This document shows, in pieces, positions 1 through 10,384 of a DNA stretch of 46,831 nt (position 1 is its first letter; each line of letters begins with the position of its first letter). A program made the position numbers and the translations under genes. Location: NCBI GenBank assembly GCA_017443345.1, contig JAFSNR010000010.1, positions 1 to 46,831 of the forward strand. Reading direction: 5' to 3'. The notes beneath the pieces are model-generated. The model was not told where the DNA came from. It did no database searches and worked only from the letters and a program-made list of their open reading frames with translations. Origin of the DNA: Prevotella sp. Its GTDB lineage: Bacteria > Bacteroidota > Bacteroidia > Bacteroidales > Bacteroidaceae.

Positions 1-194
1 AGGGCGCAGAGGTTCGCTACACCACCGACGGCAGCAACCCAACGGCTGAGAGCACGCTCTACTCCGAGGCCATCACCCTGAACGCCACCACGACCATCAA
101 GGCCATCGCTATCCTCGACGGTGTATCCTCTGAGGTAGCCACCAAGACCTTCACCAAGAGCGGTGAGAGCGGCGGGTTCGACCTTGGGAACTAG
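1..194 (+). CDS. C-terminal fragment with a chitobiase/hexosaminidase-type (CHB_HEX_C / FN3-associated) domain
   Basis: The reading frame enters the window from the left (first full codon at 3) and ends at TAG 192-194, giving 63 residues. The visible part contains RYTTDGSNPT, the ..STLYSE.. core and a TIKAIAI strand, the signature of the small beta-sandwich repeat found at the C terminus of chitobiases and of many Bacteroidales surface or DNA-binding proteins. It closes with a Gly/Ser tail ending FDLGN. In Bacteroidales the smalltalk peptide that follows usually sits beside an HU-family DNA-binding protein, and some of those carry a C-terminal extension of this kind, so HU-like is a reasonable inference. 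The N-terminal domain is outside the window and the function cannot be decided here. Confidence 0.7.
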   Translation, partial: GAEVRYTTDGSNPTAESTLYSEAITLNATTTIKAIAILDGVSSEVATKTFTKSGESGGFDLGN

Positions 195-200
195 TTCTTT

Positions 201-221
201 AGTTTAGAGTTTAAAGTTTAT
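201..221 (+). repeat. 7-bp tandem array AGTTTAN x3
   Basis: Units AGTTTAG, AGTTTAA and AGTTTAT lie head to tail, followed by AGCTT and then the ATG of the next gene at 227. The same word in the opposite orientation makes the array at 32486-32520. This is one of ten such arrays in the window. Confidence 0.85.
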
Positions 222-226
222 AGCTT

Positions 227-340
227 ATGACGAAGAAGGAAACGCTTAAGTGGACGCTGCAGATTATCGCATCGATCATCTCGGCAGTGCTGACGGCAAT
301 GGGCACAGTATCGTGTATGAGTTTTAACCCGGCATTTTAG
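227..340 (+). CDS. smalltalk family micro-protein (37 aa)
   Basis: ATG 227 to TAG 338-340 encodes a 37-residue peptide: a short lysine-rich N terminus (MTKKETLKW), one hydrophobic segment (about residues 9-28) and a conserved-looking end with Thr-Val-Ser-Cys. This matches the Bacteroidales 'smalltalk protein' family (roughly 30-40 aa, MKKE.. start, single hydrophobic helix, a late VTSC/VSC). Its biochemical role is not established. It starts 32 bp after the stop of the preceding gene, with a heptamer array between them, so the two are probably co-transcribed; a hairpin terminator follows at 355. It is too short for most gene callers. Confidence 0.8.
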   Translation: MTKKETLKWTLQIIASIISAVLTAMGTVSCMSFNPAF

Positions 341-354
341 CCGCTAACAAAGAA

Positions 355-387
355 CCCCTGCAAGCATTCAGACTTGCAGGGGCTTTT
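355..387 (+). terminator. Bidirectional hairpin terminator between smalltalk and secG
   Basis: A perfect 10-bp stem CCCCTGCAAG (355-364) / CTTGCAGGGG (373-382) with an 8-nt loop is followed by CTTTT. It sits between convergent transcription units (smalltalk to the left, the secG operon to the right). The T-run is better for the rightward transcript; the leftward side reads TTCTTTG. Confidence 0.85.
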
Positions 388-445
388 CTGTTTTGAGAGA
401 CACGAGCCGACAAAGGGCTCCAGCTTCTCAAACTCGGGCGATTGC

Positions 446-862
446 TTACTTAGCAGGCTGTGCAGGGGCTGCGGGAGCCTCAGGGGCAGCAGGGGCTGCA
501 GGAGCCTCGGGAGCTGCGGGAGCCTCGGTAGCTGCAGGAGCAGCTGCGTCCTTCTGCTGGCTGGCACCGAATCCAGGCAGGTTGTTGGGGTTGGTGGCAG
601 GAGCCTGATAGTTCTCCATCACGGAGCTGTCGCTGGTAGCCTGAGGAGCTACATAAGCGCAAGCCACGCTGATGAGTACCATGAAGGCTGCGAGGCCCCA
701 AGTGGTCTTCTCGATGAAGTCAGTGGTCTTGCGAACACCACCAATCTGGTTGTAACCTGAGAACTGAGAAGCCAGACCGCCTCCCTTTGATTCCTGAATG
801 AGCACGATGCCGATCATCAGCAGGGCTGCAATCACGATGAGAATTACTAATAATGTGTACAT
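446..862 (-). CDS. secG: SecG, preprotein translocase subunit, with long Ala/Pro tail
   Basis: 138 residues. SecG is the small membrane subunit of the SecYEG channel and assists SecA-driven export. The N terminus is a membrane helix (residues 1-22, MYTLLVILIV..), followed by the family loop IQESKGGGLASQFSGYNQIGG (about 23-43), the RKTTDFIEKTTW stretch and a second helix (about 56-72). After residue 105 the protein becomes an Ala/Pro/Glu tail with repeated APEAPAAP-like units, longer than the tail of enterobacterial SecG (about 110 aa in total). It is the last gene of a minus-strand operon with lptE and the TPR-like gene; the gap upstream is 5 bp. The tail DNA is GC-rich and repetitive, so its length may vary between strains. 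Confidence 0.95.
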   Translation of the reverse strand: MYTLLVILIVIAALLMIGIVLIQESKGGGLASQFSGYNQIGGVRKTTDFIEKTTWGLAAFMVLISVACAYVAPQATSDSSVMENYQAPATNPNNLPGFGASQQKDAAAPAATEAPAAPEAPAAPAAPEAPAAPAQPAK

Positions 863-867
863 CTTTT

Positions 868-1638
868 TTACTTTCTTTTTTTATTATTATTTATAATCAG
901 CTTCTCTAAAAAGCGTATTTGGTCTGCAAAGTAAGCATTTTTTTTCGGAAATTGCAAACTTAATCGCTGAATAATTTCAAGTGCCTTCGAATATCTGCCT
1001 TGTTTGATGTAAATTCGGGCCAAAGTTTCAGTAAAATACTCCTCACCGACCATTTCCTGGGGTGTTTCATCCTCTTTTTCCGACTGAGGTGTCAGCAGGG
1101 GTCCCTCGTTGAGAACGATGCGCCCTTTGTCAGAATTTATGAATGAATCGATCAGCGCCTGACCCTTCATTTCGGGCACCGATTTTACAGCAGCGTCGCC
1201 CTCGGTCTCAAGCAGATAGGCCACATAGTCGACAGCAGCGTCGGCAGGGGTGGGCTTACGCTTGGATTTCTGCTGCGAATCCTCCTTGGGAAGCGAGTCG
1301 AGGAAGTTGTCGATCAGGGTGCTAGTACGACTAGAGGGACTAGTTGAACTAGAAGTACTAGAAGAACTAGAAGAACTAGAATCTTTCCCTGGACTCTTCC
1401 TCACGCGATAGTGGGCAGCCTCAATCATATCGAAGAGCACCCGACGATCGGTGATGTAGATGGCTGCGCGACGCAGTTCCTCGTCGAACGAGGGGTCGTG
1501 AAGCAAATAGAGGTTCTGGAGCATCAGCAGCCGAGCCGTCTGATAATAAGGATAGAGTGCGAGCGTGGATCGCAACTCGTAGAGCGTGTCGCGATCGAGG
1601 TACTCAGGGTGGTTTATCAGCTCAGCTATCCTTTCCAT
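868..1638 (-). CDS. TPR-like protein of unknown function in the lptE-secG operon
   Basis: 256 residues, no signal peptide. Residues 1-80 are helical and repeat-like (TLYELRSTLALYPYYQTARLLMLQNLYLL); residues about 85-110 are an almost pure Ser/Thr linker; the C terminus (ARIYIKQGRYSKALEIIQRLSLQFPKK) is a clear tetratricopeptide-type helix pair. No catalytic motif is visible. It starts 5 bp after lptE and ends 5 bp before secG, so it is translated with envelope-biogenesis genes. This gene order recurs in Bacteroidales to my knowledge, and a scaffold role in envelope assembly is only an inference. The Ser linker is encoded by a 9-bp repeat (see 1322-1379). Confidence 0.75.
   Translation of the reverse strand: MERIAELINHPEYLDRDTLYELRSTLALYPYYQTARLLMLQNLYLLHDPSFDEELRRAAIYITDRRVLFDMIEAAHYRVRKSPGKDSSSSSSSSTSSSTSPSSRTSTLIDNFLDSLPKEDSQQKSKRKPTPADAAVDYVAYLLETEGDAAVKSVPEMKGQALIDSFINSDKGRIVLNEGPLLTPQSEKEDETPQEMVGEEYFTETLARIYIKQGRYSKALEIIQRLSLQFPKKNAYFADQIRFLEKLIINNNKKRK
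1322..1379 (-). repeat. 9-bp in-frame repeat with CTAG every 9 bp
   Basis: CTAG occurs at 1322, 1331, 1340, 1349, 1358, 1367 and 1376, exactly 9 bp apart. On the coding strand the unit is close to TCTAGTTCT, so each copy adds Ser-Ser-Ser or Thr to the linker of the TPR-like protein. Because the unit is three codons, gain or loss keeps the frame. Confidence 0.9.
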
Positions 1639-1643
1639 ATCTC

Positions 1644-2165
1644 CTACCAGTTTGCCACAGCGGCATTGAAGATCTGACTGACGATGTCCTCCACCATCTT
1701 CGTGACGAGTTCCTCCTGCACCTGATTGAGCGAGAGGGTGGTCTCGTAACTCTGCGAAGCCGAGAACTGCTGTTCGAAGTCTTCTGCGTGGTTCACGTTG
1801 TTGGTGAATCGCACATTCACGGTGAGTGTCAACTCGGTCATCGCTGAGAATCCCTCAGAGCTGACAGCCTTGTTACGCTGCTCATAGCGGGTGATCTCAC
1901 CCTCCAGTTTCAGGTCGCCATTACGCTTTACCTGTGCCAGTCGTGTCTGCGCAGCGAACTTGTCCTTGAGCGTGTTGTTGAAGATCGATCCCATCGGTGC
2001 CCAGACGTAGCTTGAGCGGATGGGGAAATCGGCAATCTGGATACTCTTGGTCTTCGTATAGTCGATGCTGGCGCCGTTGAACTTATAGCTCACGGAACAG
2101 GCGCTGATGATGGCGACGAACGTCACCATCAAAGCCACTTTCAGATATTTATTTCTCCAGTCCAT
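1644..2165 (-). CDS. lptE: LptE-family LPS-assembly lipoprotein
   Basis: 173 residues from the start at 2165 (MDWRNKYLKV). LptE is the outer-membrane lipoprotein that plugs the LptD barrel in lipopolysaccharide export. The N terminus has a hydrophobic signal and lipobox ending IISAC, with the lipidated Cys at residue 23, followed by SVSYKFNGASIDY and the beta-rich LptE body. A longer frame back to 2282 exists, but it would run without a signal peptide through the sigma-54-type gene; the 2165 ATG gives a proper lipoprotein signal. It overlaps the end of that upstream gene by 17 bp, indicating translational coupling. Confidence 0.85.
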   Translation of the reverse strand: MDWRNKYLKVALMVTFVAIISACSVSYKFNGASIDYTKTKSIQIADFPIRSSYVWAPMGSIFNNTLKDKFAAQTRLAQVKRNGDLKLEGEITRYEQRNKAVSSEGFSAMTELTLTVNVRFTNNVNHAEDFEQQFSASQSYETTLSLNQVQEELVTKMVEDIVSQIFNAAVANW

Positions 2166-3387
2166 ACTGTTTAAGTCTACGGTAGAGTGTGCGGTCGGAG
2201 ATACCCAGTTCCTGAGCGGCCTTACGACGATTGCCGTGATTGCGCTCAAGCGCCTTCTCGAGCATCTGTTTGCTGATGTCATTGAGGTTCAGGCTCTCGG
2301 GTTCTCTCTCGGGTTCGATATATTCCTCTGCAAAGGCATCCTCGGCCGTCCCAACCGCTGGAATGGGATTGATAGGCGTGATAGGAGCCAGTTGCGTATT
2401 ATTGGTGATAGGCGCTGCGATGGCCTGCCCGCCACCTTGGACATCCTCGAGCTGCTTCTTGAGCAGGCTTACTTCGCGACGCATGTCGTTCACGTTGCCA
2501 CGAAGTTCGAAGAGTATCTTGTAGAGTATCTCGCGCTCGTTCTCAAACGAGTGGTCGCCACCTTCCTTATGGATAGTCACAAGCTGGGTTGACTCCTGAT
2601 CCTGAGGGATGAACTGGCTGAGCACGTCGGCCGTGATGTTGCGCTCAGGCGAGAGTACACTGATCTGCTCGGTGATGTTCTTCAGCTGGCGCACGTTGCC
2701 TGGCCACTTATAGCGCATCAGCAATTGCTTGGCTCCCTCGTCGAGCACCACGCGGTCCATCTTGTACTTCTCGGCCATCTGCATCGCAAAGAGTCGGAAG
2801 AGCAGGATGATGTCCTCGCCACGCTCACGAAGCGGCGGCATCTGGATGGGTATCGAGTTCAGACGATAGTAGAGGTCCTCGCGGAAACGTCCTTCGCTGA
2901 TGGCCTGACGGATATTCACGTTCGTGGCAGCCACGATACGCACGTCGGTCTTACGGATCTCAGTGCCTCCCACGGGGATATACTCTCCTGTCTCGAGCAC
3001 ACGCAGCAGTCGCGCCTGAGTAGCCAGCGGCAGCTCGCCCACCTCGTCGAGGAACAGCGTTCCCTTATTGGCCACACCGAAGTAGCCAGGTGAGTCGTTG
3101 ATGGCACCCGTATACGAACCCTTCACATGTCCGAAGAGCTCAGAGTCGATGGTGCCCTCTGGGATAGAGCCGCAGTTGATGGCAAAATACTTCTCACGTC
3201 GGCGAGGCGAGTTGTCGTGAATCACACGGGGGATGATCTCCTTACCCACTCCACTCTCTCCGAAGATGAGCACACTCAGGTCTGTGGGCGCCACTTGGAG
3301 GGCGACGTCCAGCGCACGGTTCAAAGCATCGCAGTTGCCCACGATATTATACCGTTGTTTGATGGCTTGAAGTTCTGTTGTCTTCAT
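2149..3387 (-). CDS. Sigma-54-interacting AAA+ transcriptional activator without receiver domain, Fis-type HTH
   Basis: 412 residues from the ATG at 3387. Domains: AAA+ core (about 15-260) with Walker A GESGVGKE (43-50), sigma-54 contact loop GSYTGA (80-85), Walker B LFLDEVGE (101-108) and LYYRLN; a variable linker; and a C-terminal Fis-like HTH (ISDRTLYRRLKQYGLEK). There is no N-terminal response-regulator receiver, which is usual for this Bacteroidales lineage. The contact loop is GSYTGA rather than GAFTGA. The start at 3387 is preferred over the in-frame codon at 3408 because relatives begin M..ELQ.IKQR and because a -7 element lies at 3396-3403, leaving no room for the longer form. It heads the lptE-TPR-secG operon. 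Confidence 0.9.
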   Translation of the reverse strand: MKTTELQAIKQRYNIVGNCDALNRALDVALQVAPTDLSVLIFGESGVGKEIIPRVIHDNSPRRREKYFAINCGSIPEGTIDSELFGHVKGSYTGAINDSPGYFGVANKGTLFLDEVGELPLATQARLLRVLETGEYIPVGGTEIRKTDVRIVAATNVNIRQAISEGRFREDLYYRLNSIPIQMPPLRERGEDIILLFRLFAMQMAEKYKMDRVVLDEGAKQLLMRYKWPGNVRQLKNITEQISVLSPERNITADVLSQFIPQDQESTQLVTIHKEGGDHSFENEREILYKILFELRGNVNDMRREVSLLKKQLEDVQGGGQAIAAPITNNTQLAPITPINPIPAVGTAEDAFAEEYIEPEREPESLNLNDISKQMLEKALERNHGNRRKAAQELGISDRTLYRRLKQYGLEK

Positions 3388-3395
3388 TGAGCTGA

Positions 3396-3403
3396 CAAAA
3401 TTA
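3396..3403 (-). promoter_or_regulatory. -7 element TAATTTTG of the sigma-54 activator/lptE/secG operon
   Basis: On the minus strand TAATTTTG matches the Bacteroidetes TAnnTTTG -7 box. It ends 8 bp before the start codon at 3387, so the transcript would be leaderless or nearly so. No perfect -33 TTTG is seen at 19-21 bp. Confidence 0.6.
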
Positions 3404-3458
3404 CACATTATTTCTGAATTATCTGCAATTTTGGCAGATTTTTAACTCAAAATCACGT

Positions 3459-4457
3459 TTATTTCTTCTCGAGCTTGATTAAGAGCAGTCCGATGGCCGT
3501 CCAAATGAGCTCACGGACACGCACGATCAGCGCCACGAAGATACCAGCCTGAGCCGACAGACTGAGACCCTCGGCCGACATCAGGAAGCCTCCCTCGCGA
3601 CCACCCAGTTGCAGCGGCATGAAGAAGAGCATGTTGGCAAAAAGCGTCGTGAAGGCATAAATGAGGATGCACTGCGGAATGGTGACCTCGGGCATGATGA
3701 CCAGCAGGATAAAGTAGATCTCGAGCGTGGAGAAGAGTCGGCAAAGCAGTTCGAGCACGACGGCAGTCACGAACGTACGCGGATTCTGGTTGTGCAGCGC
3801 TGCTATCTGTGCATCGACCTCAGCGAGCTTGTCCCTGTTGCGCTCCACGAACGGCTGTGCCCAGCGCTTCACCATCGGGAAGTGACTCAGGATGTTCATG
3901 CCCGTCACAGCGATGCCCTTCTTATAGCCTCGGGTGAAGAACCAGATGACGACGAGACAGACGATCGCGATGATCGGCAGCAGGATACAAGCCAAGGTGG
4001 TCATCGACTGCGTCAGCACATAGAGCCCTACGGACAAGAGCCAGAACCAGAAGTGGCTGTAGATATGCGTCATCACGAAGAGGATGACAGACGAGGAAGC
4101 CTTGGCGGTGCCGATCTTGGGCGAGAGCGACATGATGCGATAGGGCTCACCACCCATCAGTCCACCAGGCGTGGCATAGTTCAGGGCAAAGGCCGAGATG
4201 GTGATCTTGTAGAGCCACCAGAAGCCTACGCGGCATTGACGGCAGACACCTCGCTCACCACCGATGCTGTCGATGATGATATACCACGTGGCCGTATTGA
4301 AGATGTAGAGGAAGCCCCATAGGGCAATCACAGCGAAAAACCAGTAGCCGGCATGCTTCAGCCCAGCCCAGACTTCTTGGAAGTCGAGCTGCGTCACCAT
4401 GATGATCAGCACCAGGAGACCGAAGATGAAGAAGCCGTTCTGGTATTTCTTTTTCAT
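3459..4457 (-). CDS. Flippase-like / lysylphosphatidylglycerol synthase TM-region family membrane protein
   Basis: 332 residues with about eight hydrophobic segments, beginning MKKKYQNGFFIFGLLVLIIM. Motifs such as LNYATPGGLMGGEPYR and the late FMPLQLGGREGG are typical of the UPF0104/AglD-type family (membrane part of MprF-like proteins). Members are integral membrane proteins linked to lipid or polyprenyl-phosphate handling; the substrate of this one is unknown. The start codon overlaps the stop of the PdxA-like gene by one base (TAATG), so the two are coupled. An aminoacyl-lipid synthase domain is absent, so it is not a complete MprF. Confidence 0.8.
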   Translation of the reverse strand: MKKKYQNGFFIFGLLVLIIMVTQLDFQEVWAGLKHAGYWFFAVIALWGFLYIFNTATWYIIIDSIGGERGVCRQCRVGFWWLYKITISAFALNYATPGGLMGGEPYRIMSLSPKIGTAKASSSVILFVMTHIYSHFWFWLLSVGLYVLTQSMTTLACILLPIIAIVCLVVIWFFTRGYKKGIAVTGMNILSHFPMVKRWAQPFVERNRDKLAEVDAQIAALHNQNPRTFVTAVVLELLCRLFSTLEIYFILLVIMPEVTIPQCILIYAFTTLFANMLFFMPLQLGGREGGFLMSAEGLSLSAQAGIFVALIVRVRELIWTAIGLLLIKLEKK

Positions 4458-5494
4458 TACTTGAACTGGTCCTTGGGCCTTGGGAGTGAGAAGCGTGCCT
4501 TGTCACCGTCCTCGCGCTTCTCGTGATAGAGCTTCGGCAGCGGATGAGCCAGCGGCTCGTCGTACTCCTGACGATGACGATACATGTCGATAGCCATATA
4601 GATGGCGTGACGAAGGGATTGCTCGTCGGCGATGCCCTTGCCGGCAATGTCGAACGAGGGTTCCTGATCGGGTGTGGTCACGATGGCCGAGATACCAGCC
4701 TTCAGCTTCACACCGTACTCCTGTGCAAGGGTCTTGAAAGGCACGATGCCCTGATCGTCGTACATGGCGAGCACACCATCGAACTGCTCATAAAAGTTCT
4801 CTCCGAAGAACTGATCGGCCACGTAGGGACCAAACACCTGCATACCTTCCTTCACAATCGTGTCGATGGCAGGACGGATAATCTCCTTCTCCTCTGTCCC
4901 CTCCTGGGGATTGAGTGCCAAGATGGCGATGCGGGGGTTCGAGATGCGGAAGTCGCGCTTCAGACTCTGGTGGAAGATACGGGCCTTCTCACATATCTTC
5001 TCGGCAGTGATGGCGGCAGGCACCTCCTTCAGAGGCAAATGGGTGGTTACCAGTCCGATACGCACGATCTCACTCACCATCACCGTCAGCGACTTGTCCT
5101 CCTTCGGACGATTGTTGGAGGGCTTCACAGGAGCCGTCACCAGCACATCGTAGAGGTGCTTTATCAGGTCCTCCTTCGCACGAGCCATCGCCTTACGGGC
5201 AGCCTCAGCCGACTCCTCCGTCGACTGACCGAACTCCACCTTCACCTCGTCGTCGAACGTAGCCAAGAGGTTCAAGCGTCCATCGCGGGCATCTTCTGCC
5301 TGGTTGATGGGTGAGAACTGTGTCTCCAGATTCAACGCCTTACGATGGAAGGCTGCCACCTTGGGCGCGCCATATATAATAGGTGTACACAACTCGAACA
5401 TCATCGGATCCTCAAAAGCCTTGAGAATCGTCTCGTAGCCGATACCGTTGGTATCACCATGCGTGATTGCCACGCGAATCTTTCTATCTTCCAT
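4457..5494 (-). CDS. pdxA: PdxA-like protein lacking the metal-binding histidines
   Basis: 345 residues from ATG 5494 (MEDRKIRVAITHGDTNGIGYE). PdxA oxidises 4-phosphohydroxy-L-threonine in vitamin B6 synthesis and needs a divalent metal held by three histidines (His166, His211 and His266 in E. coli). The fold-level signature is clear throughout: GDTNGIG (13-19), LVTAPV (118-123), LVTTHLPL (148-155), FDGVLAMY (238-245), FDIAGKG (281-287). But the GHTE segment after VTAPV is missing, NPHAG is NPQEG (195-199), MYHDQG is MYDDQG (244-249), and the later DHGTA is DQEPS (276-280). The frame is intact. It therefore looks maintained but is unlikely to be a working PdxA. A longer TTG-started frame at 5503 begins inside the octamer array and is rejected. 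Tight synteny with rlmN and the flippase-like gene. Confidence 0.8.
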   Translation of the reverse strand: MEDRKIRVAITHGDTNGIGYETILKAFEDPMMFELCTPIIYGAPKVAAFHRKALNLETQFSPINQAEDARDGRLNLLATFDDEVKVEFGQSTEESAEAARKAMARAKEDLIKHLYDVLVTAPVKPSNNRPKEDKSLTVMVSEIVRIGLVTTHLPLKEVPAAITAEKICEKARIFHQSLKRDFRISNPRIAILALNPQEGTEEKEIIRPAIDTIVKEGMQVFGPYVADQFFGENFYEQFDGVLAMYDDQGIVPFKTLAQEYGVKLKAGISAIVTTPDQEPSFDIAGKGIADEQSLRHAIYMAIDMYRHRQEYDEPLAHPLPKLYHEKREDGDKARFSLPRPKDQFK

Positions 5495-5497
5495 ATA

Positions 5498-5545
5498 TCT
5501 CAATTTCTCATTATCTCATTATCTCATTTTCTCAATTTCTCATTT
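5498..5545 (-). repeat. 8-bp tandem array (TCTCAWTW) x6 between rlmN and the PdxA-like gene
   Basis: The word TCTCA recurs at 5498, 5506, 5514, 5522, 5530 and 5538, always 8 bp apart, with AT-rich 3-bp fillers. On the coding (minus) strand the unit is TAATGAGA. The rlmN stop codon (5524-5526) lies inside it, and the PdxA-like ATG (5494) follows directly. An 8-bp period puts the TGA and TAA words into all three frames. Confidence 0.9.
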
Positions 5546-6567
5546 TTCAAAGCAGTTGAAAGTAGTCCGCACGCTGCGAAGATATCCTGTCCACGACTCG
5601 CCCGAATGGTGGTAAACACGCCATGATTCGTCAGATAGTCGCGCAGACTCTCCATCCGTTTCTCATCGGCACCTGGCAGGTCCACATCGGGTATCTCGTG
5701 GAATCTGATCAGGTTCACCCTGCACTCCAGTCCCTCGAGCAGCCTGACAATCTCACGGGCATGAGTCGTCGTATCGTTCAGGCCTGCGAAACAGATATAC
5801 TCGAACGAGCAGCGACGCTGGTGGGTGAAGTCATACTGCTTCAACAGCTCCACCACCTCCGTGATCGACATCTGCCGCTCGGCTGGCATCAGCTGCTGAC
5901 GCTGTTCGGGCAGCGGCGAGTGCATCGAGATGGCCACATGGCACTCACTCTCGTCGAGGAAACGTTTCAGTTTGCCCTTGATGCCGACACTGCTGACGGT
6001 GATCCGCTTGGGACTCCAGGCGTAGCCATAGTCCGACGTCAGTATCTCCGTAGCCCTCAACACGTTGTCGAGATTATCCATCGGCTCGCCCTGACCCATA
6101 AACACGATGTTGGTCAGCGACTCTCGCTCAGGCAAGGCGTAGATCTGATTCAGGATATCACCAGCCGAGAGACTGCCCTCGAAGCCCTGCTTACCCGTCT
6201 GACAGAACAAGCAGTTCATCTTGCAGCCCACCTGGCACGACACGCATAGCGTGGCCCGTTCACCGTCAGGGATATAGACCGTCTCGACGAACTTCGATCC
6301 GTCGCCAACGGGGAAGAGGTATTTGATGGTACCATCCTTCGAGCGCTGACAGTCGATGGGGTCCATAGCTCCTACGACAAATTGTCGGATCAGCTGCTCG
6401 TGATTGGCCTTCGAGATGTTCGTCATCTCGTCGATGCTTCTCACATGCTGCTGATAGAGCCACTTGGCAATCTGACTGGCTGTGAACTGGGGCATTCCCA
6501 GCTCCTTCACCAGCGACTTCAGTTCACCGAGCGACATGCCCATTAAAACGGTCTTTCCTTCAGTCAT
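5524..6567 (-). CDS. rlmN: RlmN, dual-specificity 23S rRNA A2503 / tRNA A37 C2-methyltransferase
   Basis: 347 residues, the normal family length. RlmN is a radical-SAM enzyme that methylates C2 of adenine in 23S rRNA and some tRNAs. The iron-sulfur motif CxxxCxxC is seen in VGCKMNCLFCQTGKQG (about residues 113-128), preceded by CVSC. GQGEPMDNLDNV and the late IFAACGLL, which holds the C-terminal catalytic Cys, are also present. The last residues (ALKNEKLRK) are encoded by DNA running into the octamer array, and the stop codon is part of the array. A -7 element lies upstream at 6584-6591. Confidence 0.96.
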   Translation of the reverse strand: MTEGKTVLMGMSLGELKSLVKELGMPQFTASQIAKWLYQQHVRSIDEMTNISKANHEQLIRQFVVGAMDPIDCQRSKDGTIKYLFPVGDGSKFVETVYIPDGERATLCVSCQVGCKMNCLFCQTGKQGFEGSLSAGDILNQIYALPERESLTNIVFMGQGEPMDNLDNVLRATEILTSDYGYAWSPKRITVSSVGIKGKLKRFLDESECHVAISMHSPLPEQRQQLMPAERQMSITEVVELLKQYDFTHQRRCSFEYICFAGLNDTTTHAREIVRLLEGLECRVNLIRFHEIPDVDLPGADEKRMESLRDYLTNHGVFTTIRASRGQDIFAACGLLSTALKNEKLRK

Positions 6568-6583
6568 AAATAATATTTGGGCG

Positions 6584-6591
6584 CAAAGTTA
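6584..6591 (-). promoter_or_regulatory. -7 element TAACTTTG of rlmN
   Basis: On the minus strand TAACTTTG fits TAnnTTTG, 16 bp before the rlmN ATG. No clear -33 TTTG at the standard distance. Confidence 0.55.
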
Positions 6592-6669
6592 CAAAATTAT
6601 CTCGAATTTTTTGGTTTTCTCAGAAAATATTGCGATATTTGCACCTTATAAAACAAACAAAATCACTTC

Positions 6670-10351
<3,682 letters not shown>

Positions 10352-10353
<2 letters not shown>

Positions 10354-10384
10354 TTATCAATTATCAATTATCAATTATCAATTA
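10352..10384 (+). repeat. Heptamer array AATTATC x4.7 between fusion gene and permease
   Basis: Four full AATTATC units (10352-10379) plus AATTA fill the whole gap between the fusion-gene stop (TAA 10351-10353) and the permease ATG (10385). The upstream stop codon overlaps the first unit. Confidence 0.95.

Noticed and set aside
1322-1379. Possible CRISPR-like array
   Set aside because: Units are 9 bp and in frame with a coding sequence; no spacers. The heptamer arrays likewise have no spacers.
5495-5503. TTG start three codons upstream for the PdxA-like gene
   Set aside because: The codon lies in the octamer array; ATG 5494 gives the family N terminus.
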